64,000 bases of DNA, taken from NCBI RefSeq assembly GCF_947179515.1, contig NC_067473.1:89822850-89886849 (forward strand). Direction: 5' to 3'. Numbering within the stretch: the stretch's first letter is position 1; the number at the start of each line of letters is the position of its first letter. Shown here piece by piece: positions 50,307-61,129 of the stretch. Below the pieces are notes generated by a model, which worked only from the letters and a program-made list of their open reading frames with translations, did no database searches and was not told where the DNA came from. The translations under genes and the position numbers were made by a program. This DNA is from Apodemus sylvaticus (lineage: Eukaryota > Chordata > Mammalia > Rodentia > Muridae).

Positions 50307-50642
50307 TAAAAAGACAGAACTTTGGACATTTATGGCACTTGTGAGCCAGCACCTGTTTTCTCCTGAGTTTTTAACCTTAGCCATTCTGACTGGTGTGAGG
50401 TGAAATTTCAGGGTTGTTTTGATTTGCATTTCCCTAATGACTAATGTTGCTGAACATTTCTTAAAGTGCTTCTCAGTCATTCAAAGTTCTTCAGGCGAAA
50501 ATTCTTTGTTTAGCTCTGTACCCCATTTATTAATAGGGTTATTTGGCTCTTTGGAATCTAGCATCTTGAGTTCTTTGTATATATCAGATATTAGGCCTCT
50601 ATCGGATATAGGATTGGTGAAGATCTTTTCCCAATTTGTTGG

Positions 50643-53155
50643 CTACCATTTTCTCTGATTGATAGTGTCCTTTGCCTTACAGAAACTTTGTAATTTTATG
50701 AGGTCCCATTTGTCAATTCTTGATCTTAGAGCATAAGCTATTGGTGTTCTGTTGTGGAAATTTTCCCCTGTGCCCATGTCCTCAAGGGTCTTCCCCAGTT
50801 TCTTTTCTATTAGTTTCTGTGTGTTTGATTTTATATGGAGGTCCTTGATCCACTTGGAGTTGAGCTTAGTACAAGGAGATAAGAATAGATAAATTTGCAT
50901 TCTTTTGCATGCTGACCTCCAGTTGAACCAGCACCATTTGTTGAAGAGGCTATCTTTTTTCCATTGGATGGTTGTAGCTCCTTTATCAAAGATCAAGTGA
51001 CCATAATTCTGTGGGTTCATTTCCGGGTTTTCAATTCTATTCCATTGTTCTACTTGCCTATCATTGTATGAATAGCAGGCAATTTTTAACACAATTGCTC
51101 TCTATTACTGCCTGAGGTTGGAGATACTGATTCCCCCAGAAGTTCTTTTACTGTTTAGAATATTTTTAGCTATCCTGGGATTTTTGTTATTCCATATGAA
51201 CTTGAGAATTGCTCTTTATAAGTCTATGAAGAATTCAGTTGGAATTTTGATGGGGATTGCATTGAATTTGTAGATAGCTTTTGGCAAGATGGCCATTTTT
51301 ACTATATTAATCCTGCCAATCCAAGAGCAAGGAAGATTTTTCCATCTTCTGAGGTCTTCTTTGATTTCTTTCTTCAAAGACTTGGCGTTCCTGTCATAGA
51401 GATCTTTCACTTGTTTGGTTAGAGTCACACTAAGATACTTTATATTGTTTGGGGCTATTGTGAAGGGTGTCATTTCCCCAATTTCTTTCTCAGCCTGTTT
51501 ATCCTTTGAGTACAGGAAGGCTACTGATTTCCTTGAGGTGATTTTATAACCAGCCACTTTGCTGAAGTTGTTTATCAGCGGTTAGGAGTTCTCCGATGGA
51601 GTTTTTTGCTTCATTTAAGTATACTATCATATCATCTTCAAATAGTGACAGTTTGACTTCTTCCGTTCCAATGTGTATCCCTGTGATCTCTTTATGTTGT
51701 CTAACTGCTCTAGCTAGAACTACAAGAACCATATTGAAAAGATATGGAGAGAGGGGGCAGCCTTGTGTAGTCCCTGATTTTTGTGGGATTGCTTCAAGTT
51801 TCTCTCCATTTAGTTTGATGTTTGCTACCAGTTTGTTGTCTATTGCTTTTACTCTGTTTAGGTATGGGCCGTGACCCTGTTCTTTCTAAGACTTTTAGCA
51901 TGAAAGGATGCTGAATTTTGTCAAATGCTTTTTCAGCATCTAATTAAATGACAATGTTTTTTTTTCTTTGAGTTTGTTTTTGTAGTGGATTGCACTGATG
52001 GATTTCCATATAATGAACCATCCCTGCATCCCTGGAATGAAGCCTACTTAATCATGGTGAATAATCGTTTTGATGTGTTCTTGGATTTGATTGGCAAGAA
52101 TTTTATTGAGTATTTTTGTATCGATATTCATAAGGAAAATTGGCCTATATTTGTCCTTTTTTGTTTGATCTTTGTGTGGTTTTGGTATGAGATTAATTAT
52201 TGCTTCATAGAATGAGTTGGATAGTGTTCCTTCTGTTTCTATTTTGTGGAATAATTTGATCATTGGTGTTAGGTCTTCTTTGAAAGTCTGATAAAATTCT
52301 GCACTAAAACCATCTGCTCCTGTGCTTTTTTGCTCTGGAAGACTTTGTATGACCCCCTTCTATTTCTTTAGGGGTTATGGGACTATTTAGATGATCTACT
52401 TGATCCTGATTTAGTTTTGGTATTTGGTACCTGTCTAGGAAATTGTCCATTTCCAACAGATTTTCGAGTTGTGTTGAGCATAGGCTTTTGTAGTAGGATC
52501 TGATGATTTTTTTTTTTAATTTCCTCAGTTTCTGTTGTTATATATCCCTTTTTATTTCTAACTTTGTTAATTTGAATACTGTTTCTGTGCCCTTTGGTTA
52601 GTCTGGCTAAGGGTTTATCTATCTTGATTTTGTCAAAGAACCAACTCCTGTTTTTGTTTGTTTGTTTGTTTTTATTCTTTGTATGGTTCTTTTTGTTTCT
52701 ACTTGATTAATTTCAGCCCTGAGTTTGACCATTTCCTGTCTTCTATGCCTTCTGGGTGAATTAATTTCTTTTTGTTCCAGGGCTTTCAGGTGTGCCTTTA
52801 ACCTGCTAGTGTATGCTCTCTTCAGTTTCTTTTTGGAGGCACTCAGGGCTGAGTTTTCTCTTAACACTGCTTTCATTGTGTCCCCTAGATTTGGGTATTT
52901 TGTGCCTTCATTTTCAATAAATTCTAAAAAGTCTTTGATTTTTTTCTTTATTTCTTCTTTTGCCAAGTTATCAATGAGCAGAGTATTGTTCAGCTTCCAT
53001 GTATATATGGGTTTTCTGTTGTTTTTTGTTGCTACAGAAGACCATTCTTTTTCCATAGTGATCTGATAGGAGGCATGGGATTTATTCGCTCTTCTTTTAT
53101 TTGTTGAGGTCTGTCTTGGGTCCAAGTATATGCTTGATTTTGGAGAAGGTACCAT
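50643..53155 (-). pseudogene. L1 ORF2 pseudogene of copy e
   Basis: ORF2 survives as separate frames: 50643-51092, 51216-51557, 51544-51732 and 52048-52263 (RT and C-terminal), and 52619-53155 (endonuclease end and linker). The Ala of the catalytic FADD has become Glu. Unlike the other copies, the A-run site near 50528 (ATTAATAAATGGGG on the coding strand) keeps the six-base length that preserves the frame. Confidence 0.8.
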
Positions 53156-53802
53156 GATTGCTGAGAAAAAGGTATATTCTTTTGCTTTAGGATGAAATAT
53201 TATATATATATGTTAAATCCAAATGGTCCAAAGCTACAGTTAGTTTCACTGTGTCCCTGTTTAGTTTCTGTTTTCCTGATTGGTCCATTGAGAAGAGTGG
53301 AGTGTTGAAGTCACCCACAATTATTGTGTTAGGTGCAATGTATGCTTTGAGCTTTAATAAAGTCTCTTTTACGAATGAGGGTGTCCTTGCATTTGGAGCA
53401 TAGATGTTCAGAATTGAGAGTTGTTCTTGGGTTTTTTCCCTTGACCAGCAAGAAGTGTACTTTCGTGTCTCTTTTTATGACTTTAGTTTGAAAGTCAGTT
53501 TTATCTGATATTAGAATGGCTATTCCGGCTTGTTTCCTAAGACTATTTGCTTGTAAAATAGTTTTCCAGCCTTTTAATCTGAGGTACTGTTTGTTTTTGA
53601 CACTGAGGTGTGTTTCTTGTAAGCAGCAAAATATAGGGTCCTGTTTACGTATCCAGTCTGTTAGTCTATGTCTTTTTATTAGGGAATTGAATACGTTGAT
53701 GTTAAGAGATATTAAGGAATAGTGATTATTACTTCCTGTTATTCTAATATTATTTTTATATTTGAGTGGTTATTTTCTTTTGGGTTTGATGAAAGAAGGT
53801 TA

Positions 53803-54262
53803 CTATCTTGCTTTTTCCAGGGTGTAGTTTCCCTCCTTGTATTGGTGTTTTCCACCTATTATCCTTTGTAAGGCTGGGTTTGTGGAAAGATATTGTGTAA
53901 ATTTGGTTTTATCAAGGAAAATCTTGGTTTCTCCATCTATGGTGATTGAGAGTTTTGCTGGGTATAGTAGTTTTGGCTGGCATTTGTGTTCTCTTAGAGT
54001 CTTTATGATATCTGCCCAGGATCTTCTAGCTTTCATGGTCTCTGGTGAGAAATTTGGTATGATTCTGATAGATCTTCCTTTATTTGCTACTTGGCCTTTT
54101 TCTCTTACTTCTCTTAATATTCTTTCTTTGTTTAGTATATTTTGGGTTTTGATTATTATGTAATGTGAGGTATTTCTGTTCTAGTCTAGTCTGTTTGGAG
54201 TTCTGTAGGCTTCTTGTATATTCGTGGGCAACTCTCCCTAGGTTAGAGAAGTTTTCTTCCAT
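53803..54262 (-). pseudogene. L1 ORF1 RNA-binding part of copy e
   Basis: The frame 53803-54036 ends with '...NYTLEKAR' at a stop and contains 'ARRSWADIIKTL' and 'YPAKLSI', the C-terminal domain of L1 ORF1p. The frame 54080-54262 carries the preceding RRM region. In L1 this protein coats the element RNA as trimers. A frameshift separates the two pieces. The coiled-coil region lies to about 54785 and the N-terminus is cut off. Confidence 0.8.
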
Positions 54263-54869
54263 AATTTTGTTGAAGATATTTGCTGGCTTAAAGTTTTAAA
54301 TCTTCACTCTCATCTATACCTATAATCCTTACGATTGGTCTTCTCATTGTGTCCTGGATTTCCAGGATGTTTTGGGTTACAAGCTTTTTGCATTTTCTTT
54401 GACTGTTGAGTCCATGGTTTCTATTGTATCATCAGCATCTGATATTCTTTTTCTATTGCTTATATTCTGTTGCTGATATTTGCATCTATGACCCCTGATT
54501 TCTTCCCAAGGTTTTCTATATCCAAAATTGTCTCCCATTATGGTTTCTTAGTTGTTTCTACTTCTGTTTTTAGATCCTGGATGGTTTTGCTCAGTTCCTT
54601 CACTTGTTTGTTTGTGTTTTCCTGTATATCTTAAATAGATTTTTGTGTTTCCTCTTTCATGACTTCTGCCTTTTGACTCAATTTCTCCTCCATTTCTTTA
54701 AGTGATTTTGTGTTTCCTCTTTATTGGCTTCTATCATTTTCTAGTGTCTTCTTCAATCTCTTTTTTCAAAGCTTCCATTGTCTAGGTCTTCACTTTCTCA
54801 GATTTATTCTAATATATTTATTGTTTTACATGCTGTTGTAAATGAGTGCCAAGAACTGAATAATAATAA

Positions 54870-55105
54870 TAGAAGTAGATATACCAACATAGAACTGAGG
54901 ACAAAAGTTCAAGTTGTAATATATCACACATGTGAACATAGACTATATACAACTAATAATTCCTGGAAGAGGGATAATTAACATTTCCCAGGCATGAGGC
55001 CCTAATTTGTTATCAACTAAATGCCAGCACTAAAACTATATATACACACAAATATAGCAAAAATAAATTCACTGCTTTGAATAAACACACACATATAGAC
55101 ACACA
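54870..55105 (+). mobile_element. Old Lx-type L1 3' UTR piece (possible)
   Basis: 'aactaataattcctggaagagggataattaacatttcccaggcatgaggccc' followed by 'actaaatgccagc' and a TATACACACA-rich region resembles the 3' UTR of older rodent Lx elements on the plus strand. It is short and diverged. Confidence 0.5.
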
Positions 55106-55107
55106 CA

Positions 55108-55160
55108 ATATCATATAAAGATATGATATGTTTATATCCTCATATAAAGATATGAGGATA
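55108..55160. repeat. Two tandem small perfect palindromes
   Basis: 55108-55129 is ATATCATAT-AAAG-ATATGATAT. 55135-55160 is TATCCTCATAT-AAAG-ATATGAGGATA. Both stems pair perfectly around the same AAAG loop, although the arms differ between the two. Confidence 0.85.
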
Positions 55161-55164
55161 TGTT

Positions 55165-55960
55165 TACTTGATAATTTTCCTTTTTAATTACTGGTGCATG
55201 AACTCTGATGTGAACTCTCATGGAGAGAAGTGTTTTCTATGAGGAATGATTGACTAATCAGAATGTCAGTAATGTGAAAGTTTCGAATGTTGTAGGTACA
55301 CAGCCTAACACCTTAACTCAGGCTAACTTCAACCTCATAAAAAGCTATTTCTTTGCCATGTCTATGTCAGAACTAAAATCTAGTGACTACAAAATAAGAA
55401 TTTGTGAACTTTGTTAACTTAGCAATCATTAAATTCCTTGAATGTAGACATTAATAATATCATCAGATAGCCCCTTGGTTGAGAGAAAAGCCTCCCCATC
55501 TCAGTGCACCTGCCTCTCTGATGTACTCACCAGTGTATTTTAAACTTGCCCTGACTTACTTTGTTTTTAATAACTATGAAATTTGTTTCACATTAGAACA
55601 TGGAATTGAGACTGATTTAAATCAGTGTTTCTGGGCCATGGTTACTCATGTATTCTCTAGAATAAAAGATCTATTTTAATCCTTTGAGGAAAGATCTATG
55701 CCTTTCAAAGGTATTGAAACAATGTTACTACTTAATTCATTTTTGGGGATATTACGCATCATTGTCTCCTTTCCTGACTCATGGCCTGTCCATCCTGCTA
55801 TTTGAGAAGAAGCAAGAAATTGCCCTCTGTGCTTCCACACACCTATTTCTTCACACCAGCTTAGGCATGTGTGTGTGTTATACATGGTTGGCATGTATTT
55901 CTCTCAAGAGTTTACTGTGTGATTTTTGTTCTTATGTTCTATTTACTTCTGTCTTAATAA
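55165..55960. other. AT-rich DNA, nothing recognised
   Basis: Frames at 55479-55679 (+) and 55676-55894 (-) lack domains. Confidence 0.5.
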
Positions 55961-55962
55961 AA

Positions 55963-55991
55963 TAATGTTATTTCTTTCTCTCTCTTTTTTA

Positions 55992-56070
<79 letters not shown>

Positions 56071-56228
56071 TTGTGGCTGTCTTCAGACACACCAGAAGAG
56101 GGTGTCAGATCTCATTACAGATGGTTGTGAGCCACAATGTGGTTTCAGGGATTTGAACTTAGGACCTTTGGAAGAGCAGTTTGTGCTCTTAACTGCTAAG
56201 CCATCTCACCAGGCCCAATGTTATTTCT
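55963..56228 (-). mobile_element. B2 SINE with target duplication and (TA)n tail
   Basis: AATGTTATTTCT occurs at 55963-55974 and again at 56217-56228 and is the target duplication. Between them lies a B2 on the minus strand. Its tRNA-like head ends at 56216 ('taagccatctcaccaggccc' on the + strand), its body is 56071-56195, and its 3' tail is expanded into TA (about 55996-56060) and CA (56061-56070) repeats. Identity to the family is high. Confidence 0.9.
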
Positions 56229-56229
56229 G

Positions 56230-57685
56230 TTAAAGATGATTCATAGGATTGTATGTTACAGTTTCTTCTATTTCAAGAAGTACTGTTACATTATTTAACA
56301 CAAATTCATTGATTTTGCTGGAAGGTTTTCTTCAGTTTCTTTAAAACTATGATGAGAAGTTTACATTAAATATTATGAATGGGGGCAGATGATCTGGTGT
56401 GCATACTGAATGTGTCTATTGACTCAGGGTTGCAGAGTTCAGCCTTGACCATTCACCTGTTGTCCGTTTCCAGCTTTTACTCTTTGCCCCTCATTTGTTC
56501 TTTCCAATTTGATGGGATTTAATATTATTGCATTAATAGTTTGAAGTTCTTGTACTCTACAAGTTTGGTTAACTGCCTTTTCAAATGTTTTGGATACAAA
56601 CAATTTGTGATAATTTTCCATCCAAAAGCAAGCTATTTCCCATATATATCTTCTCTTTTCCTTATGCTACTTTTTGCTCATTATGTTCTGTAGATTAGTA
56701 TACTTCAACTTGAACATCTATGCAATATTTATGATGTATATAGTAATATGTTTGTATACTAAATTTAAATTGCATTTCTAAAACTAGATACATGTGTAAC
56801 TATATAAAGATATTGAAATTATAAGTTAAAATGCATTGAAGGTTAGTAATGTTATTTTCTGAATCCTTAGTTTCCATTCACAGTGTCACACATGTATTTG
56901 AGATTCCGTAACATTTCTATCTAAAACTCCTTTCACATCTTATTTCACCTAGCTTTTACTCTTACTCGGTTTCCTAAAATTCTCTAGATTAGTTATTAAT
57001 CTAATCTAAGCACTGAATATTGTGATGGTCAATAGTCATCTCTGATTTTTATGAACAGTCTTCTGGCATGAGATCCCTTTCCCCTAGAACTAGAGTGACT
57101 CCTGCCTGAGTCCTGATTTGCACATCTAGAAGATTACAGCACATTTGGCTTCAAGAATACTAGAAAATCAACATTGCTTGATATAATGGCTTCTCTGTGA
57201 CCAGGAAATGCACAGGTTCATTTTTATAACTATTTTTTAAAGTCAGTGTTCATTCACTGTAGTTCTTCAGGGTATGTCAATATTATTTGATTGCAGGAAT
57301 TTTTTTTTGTCTTTTGTTCTATACTGCCCACCAATGTATTTAAATTGGGGATCTCATTCTTTTATTGTGGAAATACATTGCCTAATACTTTTTCTTCTAA
57401 ATAGACTAGGAAACATTTATAGTATCAGATGCCTTAGCACTGTCATGATCCCTCAAATTCTTTGCACAAACAGGATGACTTTTAGTTGACTTGAGAGAGA
57501 AAGACAGCAGGAATACATTAAGATGTTCCCAATTACATGCTTGTATTATTAAATTATAATTAATATTTCTAGCTGTTGTTGGCAATAACTGATTGATTCA
57601 GAGCTAGCCTAGTATCTCATTTCAAGGGAGAAAGCAAGTGTGGGCCAGAGCATATGGAAGGAAGGAAATGGTGCCAATAGGTTAA
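56230..57685. other. AT-rich DNA, nothing recognised
   Basis: Short frames only (for example 57274-57489). No domain and no assignable repeat. Confidence 0.5.
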
Positions 57686-57687
57686 TT

Positions 57688-57765
57688 CTATTAGCATTCA
57701 ACACACATTTGTTGAAAATTGAAAAGATATTCCAGACACTGTGTCAAGCTGGACTGTTAAACAAT
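57688..57765 (-). mobile_element. L2/MIR-like fragment (weak)
   Basis: 'gcattcaacacacatttgttgaaaat', then 'ccagacactgtgtcaagctgg', resembles the reverse of an L2 3' end. Very diverged. Confidence 0.3.
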
Positions 57766-58091
57766 CTTGTAAACAAGACAAGGATATTGCTTTGAATATG
57801 CTCATAAGCCAAGATTTGGCACAAACGGCTTTAGAACAATGGTGAGCAGGTCAGTTTCAGCAAGATCCAGCTGTGTAGGATTCTCTACAAAAGTAAATAC
57901 AGAGAAGAGGATTATGGTACACAAACACTGCCCACTATTTCTTCTTTCATAATGGCTCAAGCCTACAAAGTCTTCAGTAGCATGCTGAAGCAAAATTATA
58001 TGTACCAACACCCTCTACTTTGTATAGTCATGAGGTTTTGCAGCTCAGCACACTAGCAACATTGAGGGTGGTGCATTCTTTCAGTCACATT

Positions 58092-58700
58092 TGTAGCTGC
58101 AATTGCTTTTGGCAAGATGGTCATTTTTACTATACTCATCCTGCCAATCCATGAGCATGGGAGATCTTTCCATCTTCTAAGATCTTCTTTGATTTCTTTC
58201 TTCAGACACATGAAGTTCTTGTCATACAGATCTTTCACTTGATTAGTTAGAATAACATCAACGTATTTTATATTATTTGTGACTATTGTGAAAGGCATTG
58301 CTTTCCTAAATTCTTTCTCAGCTTGTTTTTCCTTTGAGTAGAGGAAGGCCACTGATTAGTTTGGGTTAATTTTATATCCAACTACTTTACTGAAGTTGTT
58401 TATCAGGATTTGGAGTTCTCTGATGGAATTTCTAGGGTCAATTAAGTATACTATCATATCATCTGCAAATAGTGATATTTTTAATTCTTCCTTTCCAATT
58501 TGTATCACTTTGACCTCCTTTGTTGCCTAGTTTCTCTGGCTTGGACTTTGAGTACTATATTGAATAGGTAGGGAGAGAGTGGGCAGCCTTGTCTGGTCCC
58601 TGATTTTACTGGGATTGTTTCAAGTTTCTCTCCATTTAGTTTGATGTTGGTTACTGGTTTGCTGTATATTGCTTTTACTATGTTTAGGTATGGGACTTGA
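58092..58700 (-). mobile_element. Inverted 5' half of an L1 (copy f)
   Basis: The reversed RT region of ORF2, from 'KMTILPKAI' text at the left to the 'YLNIVKAIYSK' region at the right, is broken by stops. It meets the plus-strand half at 58701, so this is another 5'-inverted insertion. Confidence 0.8.
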
Positions 58701-59470
58701 ATTCATAATACCAGATAAACTGAAACTAATAGAAAAGAAATTGGGGAAGAGCCTCAAGCACATGGGCACAGGGGAAAATTTCCTGAACATAACACCAGCA
58801 CTTACTGATTAGTGGATATTAGCCCAGAAGCTCAGAATACCAGAGATACACAGACCACATGAAGCTCAAGAAGAAGAAAGACCAAAATATATATAATTTG
58901 GTCCTTCTTAGTAGGGGGGATCAAATTACCCATCGGAGGAGATACAGAGACAAAGTGTGGAGCAGAGAATGAAGGAAAGGTCATCCAGAGACTGCCCCAC
59001 TTGGGGATCCATCCCATATACAGTTACCAAACCCAGACACTATTGTGGGTGCCAAAAAGTGATTGCTGACAGGAGCCTGATATAGCATCTCCTGAGACAC
59101 TCTGTCAGTGCCTGACAAATACAGAGGTGGATGCTTTCAGCCAACCATTGGTCTAGGCATATGGTCTCCAATAGAGGAGCTAGAGAAAGGGCCTAAGGAG
59201 CTGAAGCAGTTTGCAAACCTATAGAAGGAACAACAATATGAACCAGCCAGTACCCCCAGAGCTTCTAGGGACTAAACCACCAACCAAAGAGTACACACAG
59301 AGGGACCCATGGCTCCAGATGCATATGTAGCAAAGAATAGCATTGTTGGACATCAATGAGAGGAAAGGTCTATTGTCCCATGAAGGCTCAGTGCCCCAGT
59401 GTAGGGGAATGCCCAGTCAGGTTGAAATGTAAGTAATGAATATATCTAATAAATTAAAAATAAAAGAAAA
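58701..59470 (+). mobile_element. 3' half of L1 copy f
   Basis: Starts in ORF2 ('LKLIEKKLGKSL' text), then at about 58800 jumps to the end of ORF2 ('cttactgattagtggatattagcc') and the 3' UTR. It ends in 'ggttgaaatgtaagtaatg' and an A-rich tail. The last part of the 3' UTR is shortened too. Confidence 0.8.
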
Positions 59471-59506
59471 TTAAAACAAGGAACTGAAGCTCCCCTTTTT
59501 AAATTT

Positions 59507-59551
59507 AGGAGTACTGACTGCACTTCCAGAGGACTGAGGTTAGATTCCTAT

Positions 59552-59616
<65 letters not shown>
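59507..59616 (+). repeat. SINE fragment (B2/B3-like) followed by (TA)n
   Basis: 'gagtactgactgcacttccagaggactgaggttagattcc' matches the part of a B2/B3 head around the B box. A 60-base TA run (59556-59616) follows directly. Confidence 0.6.
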
Positions 59617-59618
<2 letters not shown>

Positions 59619-59619
59619 C

Positions 59620-59984
59620 TTAAGGGACCTTTGAAAGTTGTATTGGATGGTATTTTACAGGGGCACACATGTGAAGATGGTTTTCCTGAAGTGGACACAG
59701 GAGAAAGGAAAAGGCAAATCATGATGGAGTGTTTCACTGAAACATAAAGTGGGGAAAGAATATTCTGCTAAAGCAAGCATGTGAAAGGATATGGGATGAA
59801 GGGTTGTTGCTAATGATACACATGTATTGCTCTGCCTTACATTTCGTAATTGAGCTCCATTTGCCAGGACTCCACAGAGAGAAATACATCAAAAAACAAA
59901 AAACAAAAAACCTTTTAGTGGAGTGCTGCAGTTTCTTTTTCCTTCCTCAGACTCTGACTGAAACAGCAATGTCAGCTGAGACAG
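59620..59984. other. Unassigned DNA
   Basis: The 80-codon frame at 59804-60046 has no recognisable domain. Confidence 0.45.
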
Positions 59985-60545
59985 GTGCACATGCTGAGGG
60001 AAGACATGTGCTGTGGCAAGGCTCACTGAGGATACCTGATGTTTGAAAGGAGTATAAAAAGGCCCTGGTGGACAGTGACAAAGGCTGAGCTAGGCTTGCT
60101 TATAGAGCTGGCTGCTCAGTGCTTATTTGTCTACCTGTCTTTGCTGATCTTTGTTTGCTGATCTTCAATTCTCTGATGGAGGCAGTGCTGGGAACTTCTC
60201 CGGGTGTTCCTGCTGGTACCTCCTGCTGATTTGTCCCAAGCCTGGCTGTCTCTGCTAGGTAGTGCTGTTGCTTCATGGTTGGTATCCCAACTCTACCAAA
60301 CTGGACTGCTGGTGTATCTGTAAAATATTCGCAAATGGATCTGAGCTGCTTGTGTGGGCCTGTGAACTGACTTGCTGATTTCTAGATTCTACAGAGAGGA
60401 ATTGCTCCAAAGAACGACTTCTAAACAGATCCTCTTCCCTGTCCATCATACCCTGGCTTCTGCACTGCCTTTGTGGCATGGTGAACTAAAAGGGAGGTTA
60501 AAACATTTAAGAACCGTCAGTAAAAATAGGTTTTGTAAAAAATTA
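59985..60545 (+). other. Unclassified block with a TATA-like box
   Basis: This stretch is richer in G and C than its surroundings. GAGTATAAAAAGGCCC at about 60050-60065 is a good TATA-type box, followed by CTGCTG/TGCTGAT-rich text. It could be the promoter side of an old LTR or other rodent repeat (RMER-like), or a true promoter. I do not recognise the family and see no paired LTR. The frames at 60273-60479 (-) and 60372-60653 (+) are short and lack domains. Confidence 0.35.
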
Positions 60546-60587
60546 AATTTACAAGCTTACTTCATGATCTACAACTTAGTGGGGTTT

Positions 60588-60690
60588 AGAGAGAGACAGA
60601 AACAGATACACAGAGAGAGACAAACACAGAGACAGAAAGACAGAGAGATATAACGATAGAGATACCCACATAGGAAGAAAGAGGAGAGGA
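60588..60690. repeat. GA/CAGA-rich low-complexity stretch
   Basis: Repeats of GAGAGA, GACAGA and CACAGAGA on the + strand. Confidence 0.8.
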
Positions 60691-60770
60691 GAAATGGATC
60701 CCGTACAGGTTTTTGAAACCTCCATGCCAAGCCTCAATGACAGTTCCTAAATCATGCCTTATCTACTCTA

Positions 60771-61125
60771 TTAAGGTTTCTGTTGATGTGAAGAGACAGT
60801 ATGACTAAAGCAAATTTTACAAAATAATCTATTTAATTTAGGGCTTCCTTACAGTTTCAGAGTGTTAGTGCACTACCACGATGGTGGCATGAAGGCAACC
60901 ATGCACGGAAGCAAAGACTTATAGCTTTAAATACTGATCCATGGGCAATAGATGCAGAGGGAGAGATAGCGTCTTTCATGGGCCTTTTAGAACCTTAAAG
61001 TCCAACCCCAGCAATATACCTCCTCCAAAAAGGCCATACCTCCTAATCCTTCCAAACGATCTACAACTGGGAACCAAGCATCTAAGTATCTTAGCCCTAT
61101 CAGGGCCATTCTAAGAATAGTATAT
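60771..61125 (+). mobile_element. URR1-like non-autonomous DNA transposon
   Basis: It begins 'ttctgttgatgtgaagagacagtatgac', continues through 'ttaatttagggcttccttacag', 'cacgatggtggcatgaagg' and 'atacctcctccaaaaaggccatacctcctaat', and ends 'tatcagggccattc'. This follows the order of the common rodent URR1 repeat (hAT-Charlie group). No transposase is present, as expected. Confidence 0.7.
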
Positions 61126-61129
61126 TTTT

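Larger units (their letters stand above)
50344..54790 (-). mobile_element. Long L1 (copy e) with ORF1 and ORF2, 3' end lost
   Basis: Reading from right to left: ORF1 (about 54785-53803), the ORF2 endonuclease (about 53700-53000), RT and the C-terminal region up to 'NSGENRCW'-type coding text at 50344, where L1 homology stops abruptly. The last part of ORF2, the 3' UTR and poly(A) are missing, which ordinary L1 integration does not produce because copying starts at the 3' end. Endonuclease motifs QETHL and GDFNT are readable. The RT site reads FEDD in place of FADD (about 51626-51640). Many frameshifts make it inactive. Confidence 0.85.
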
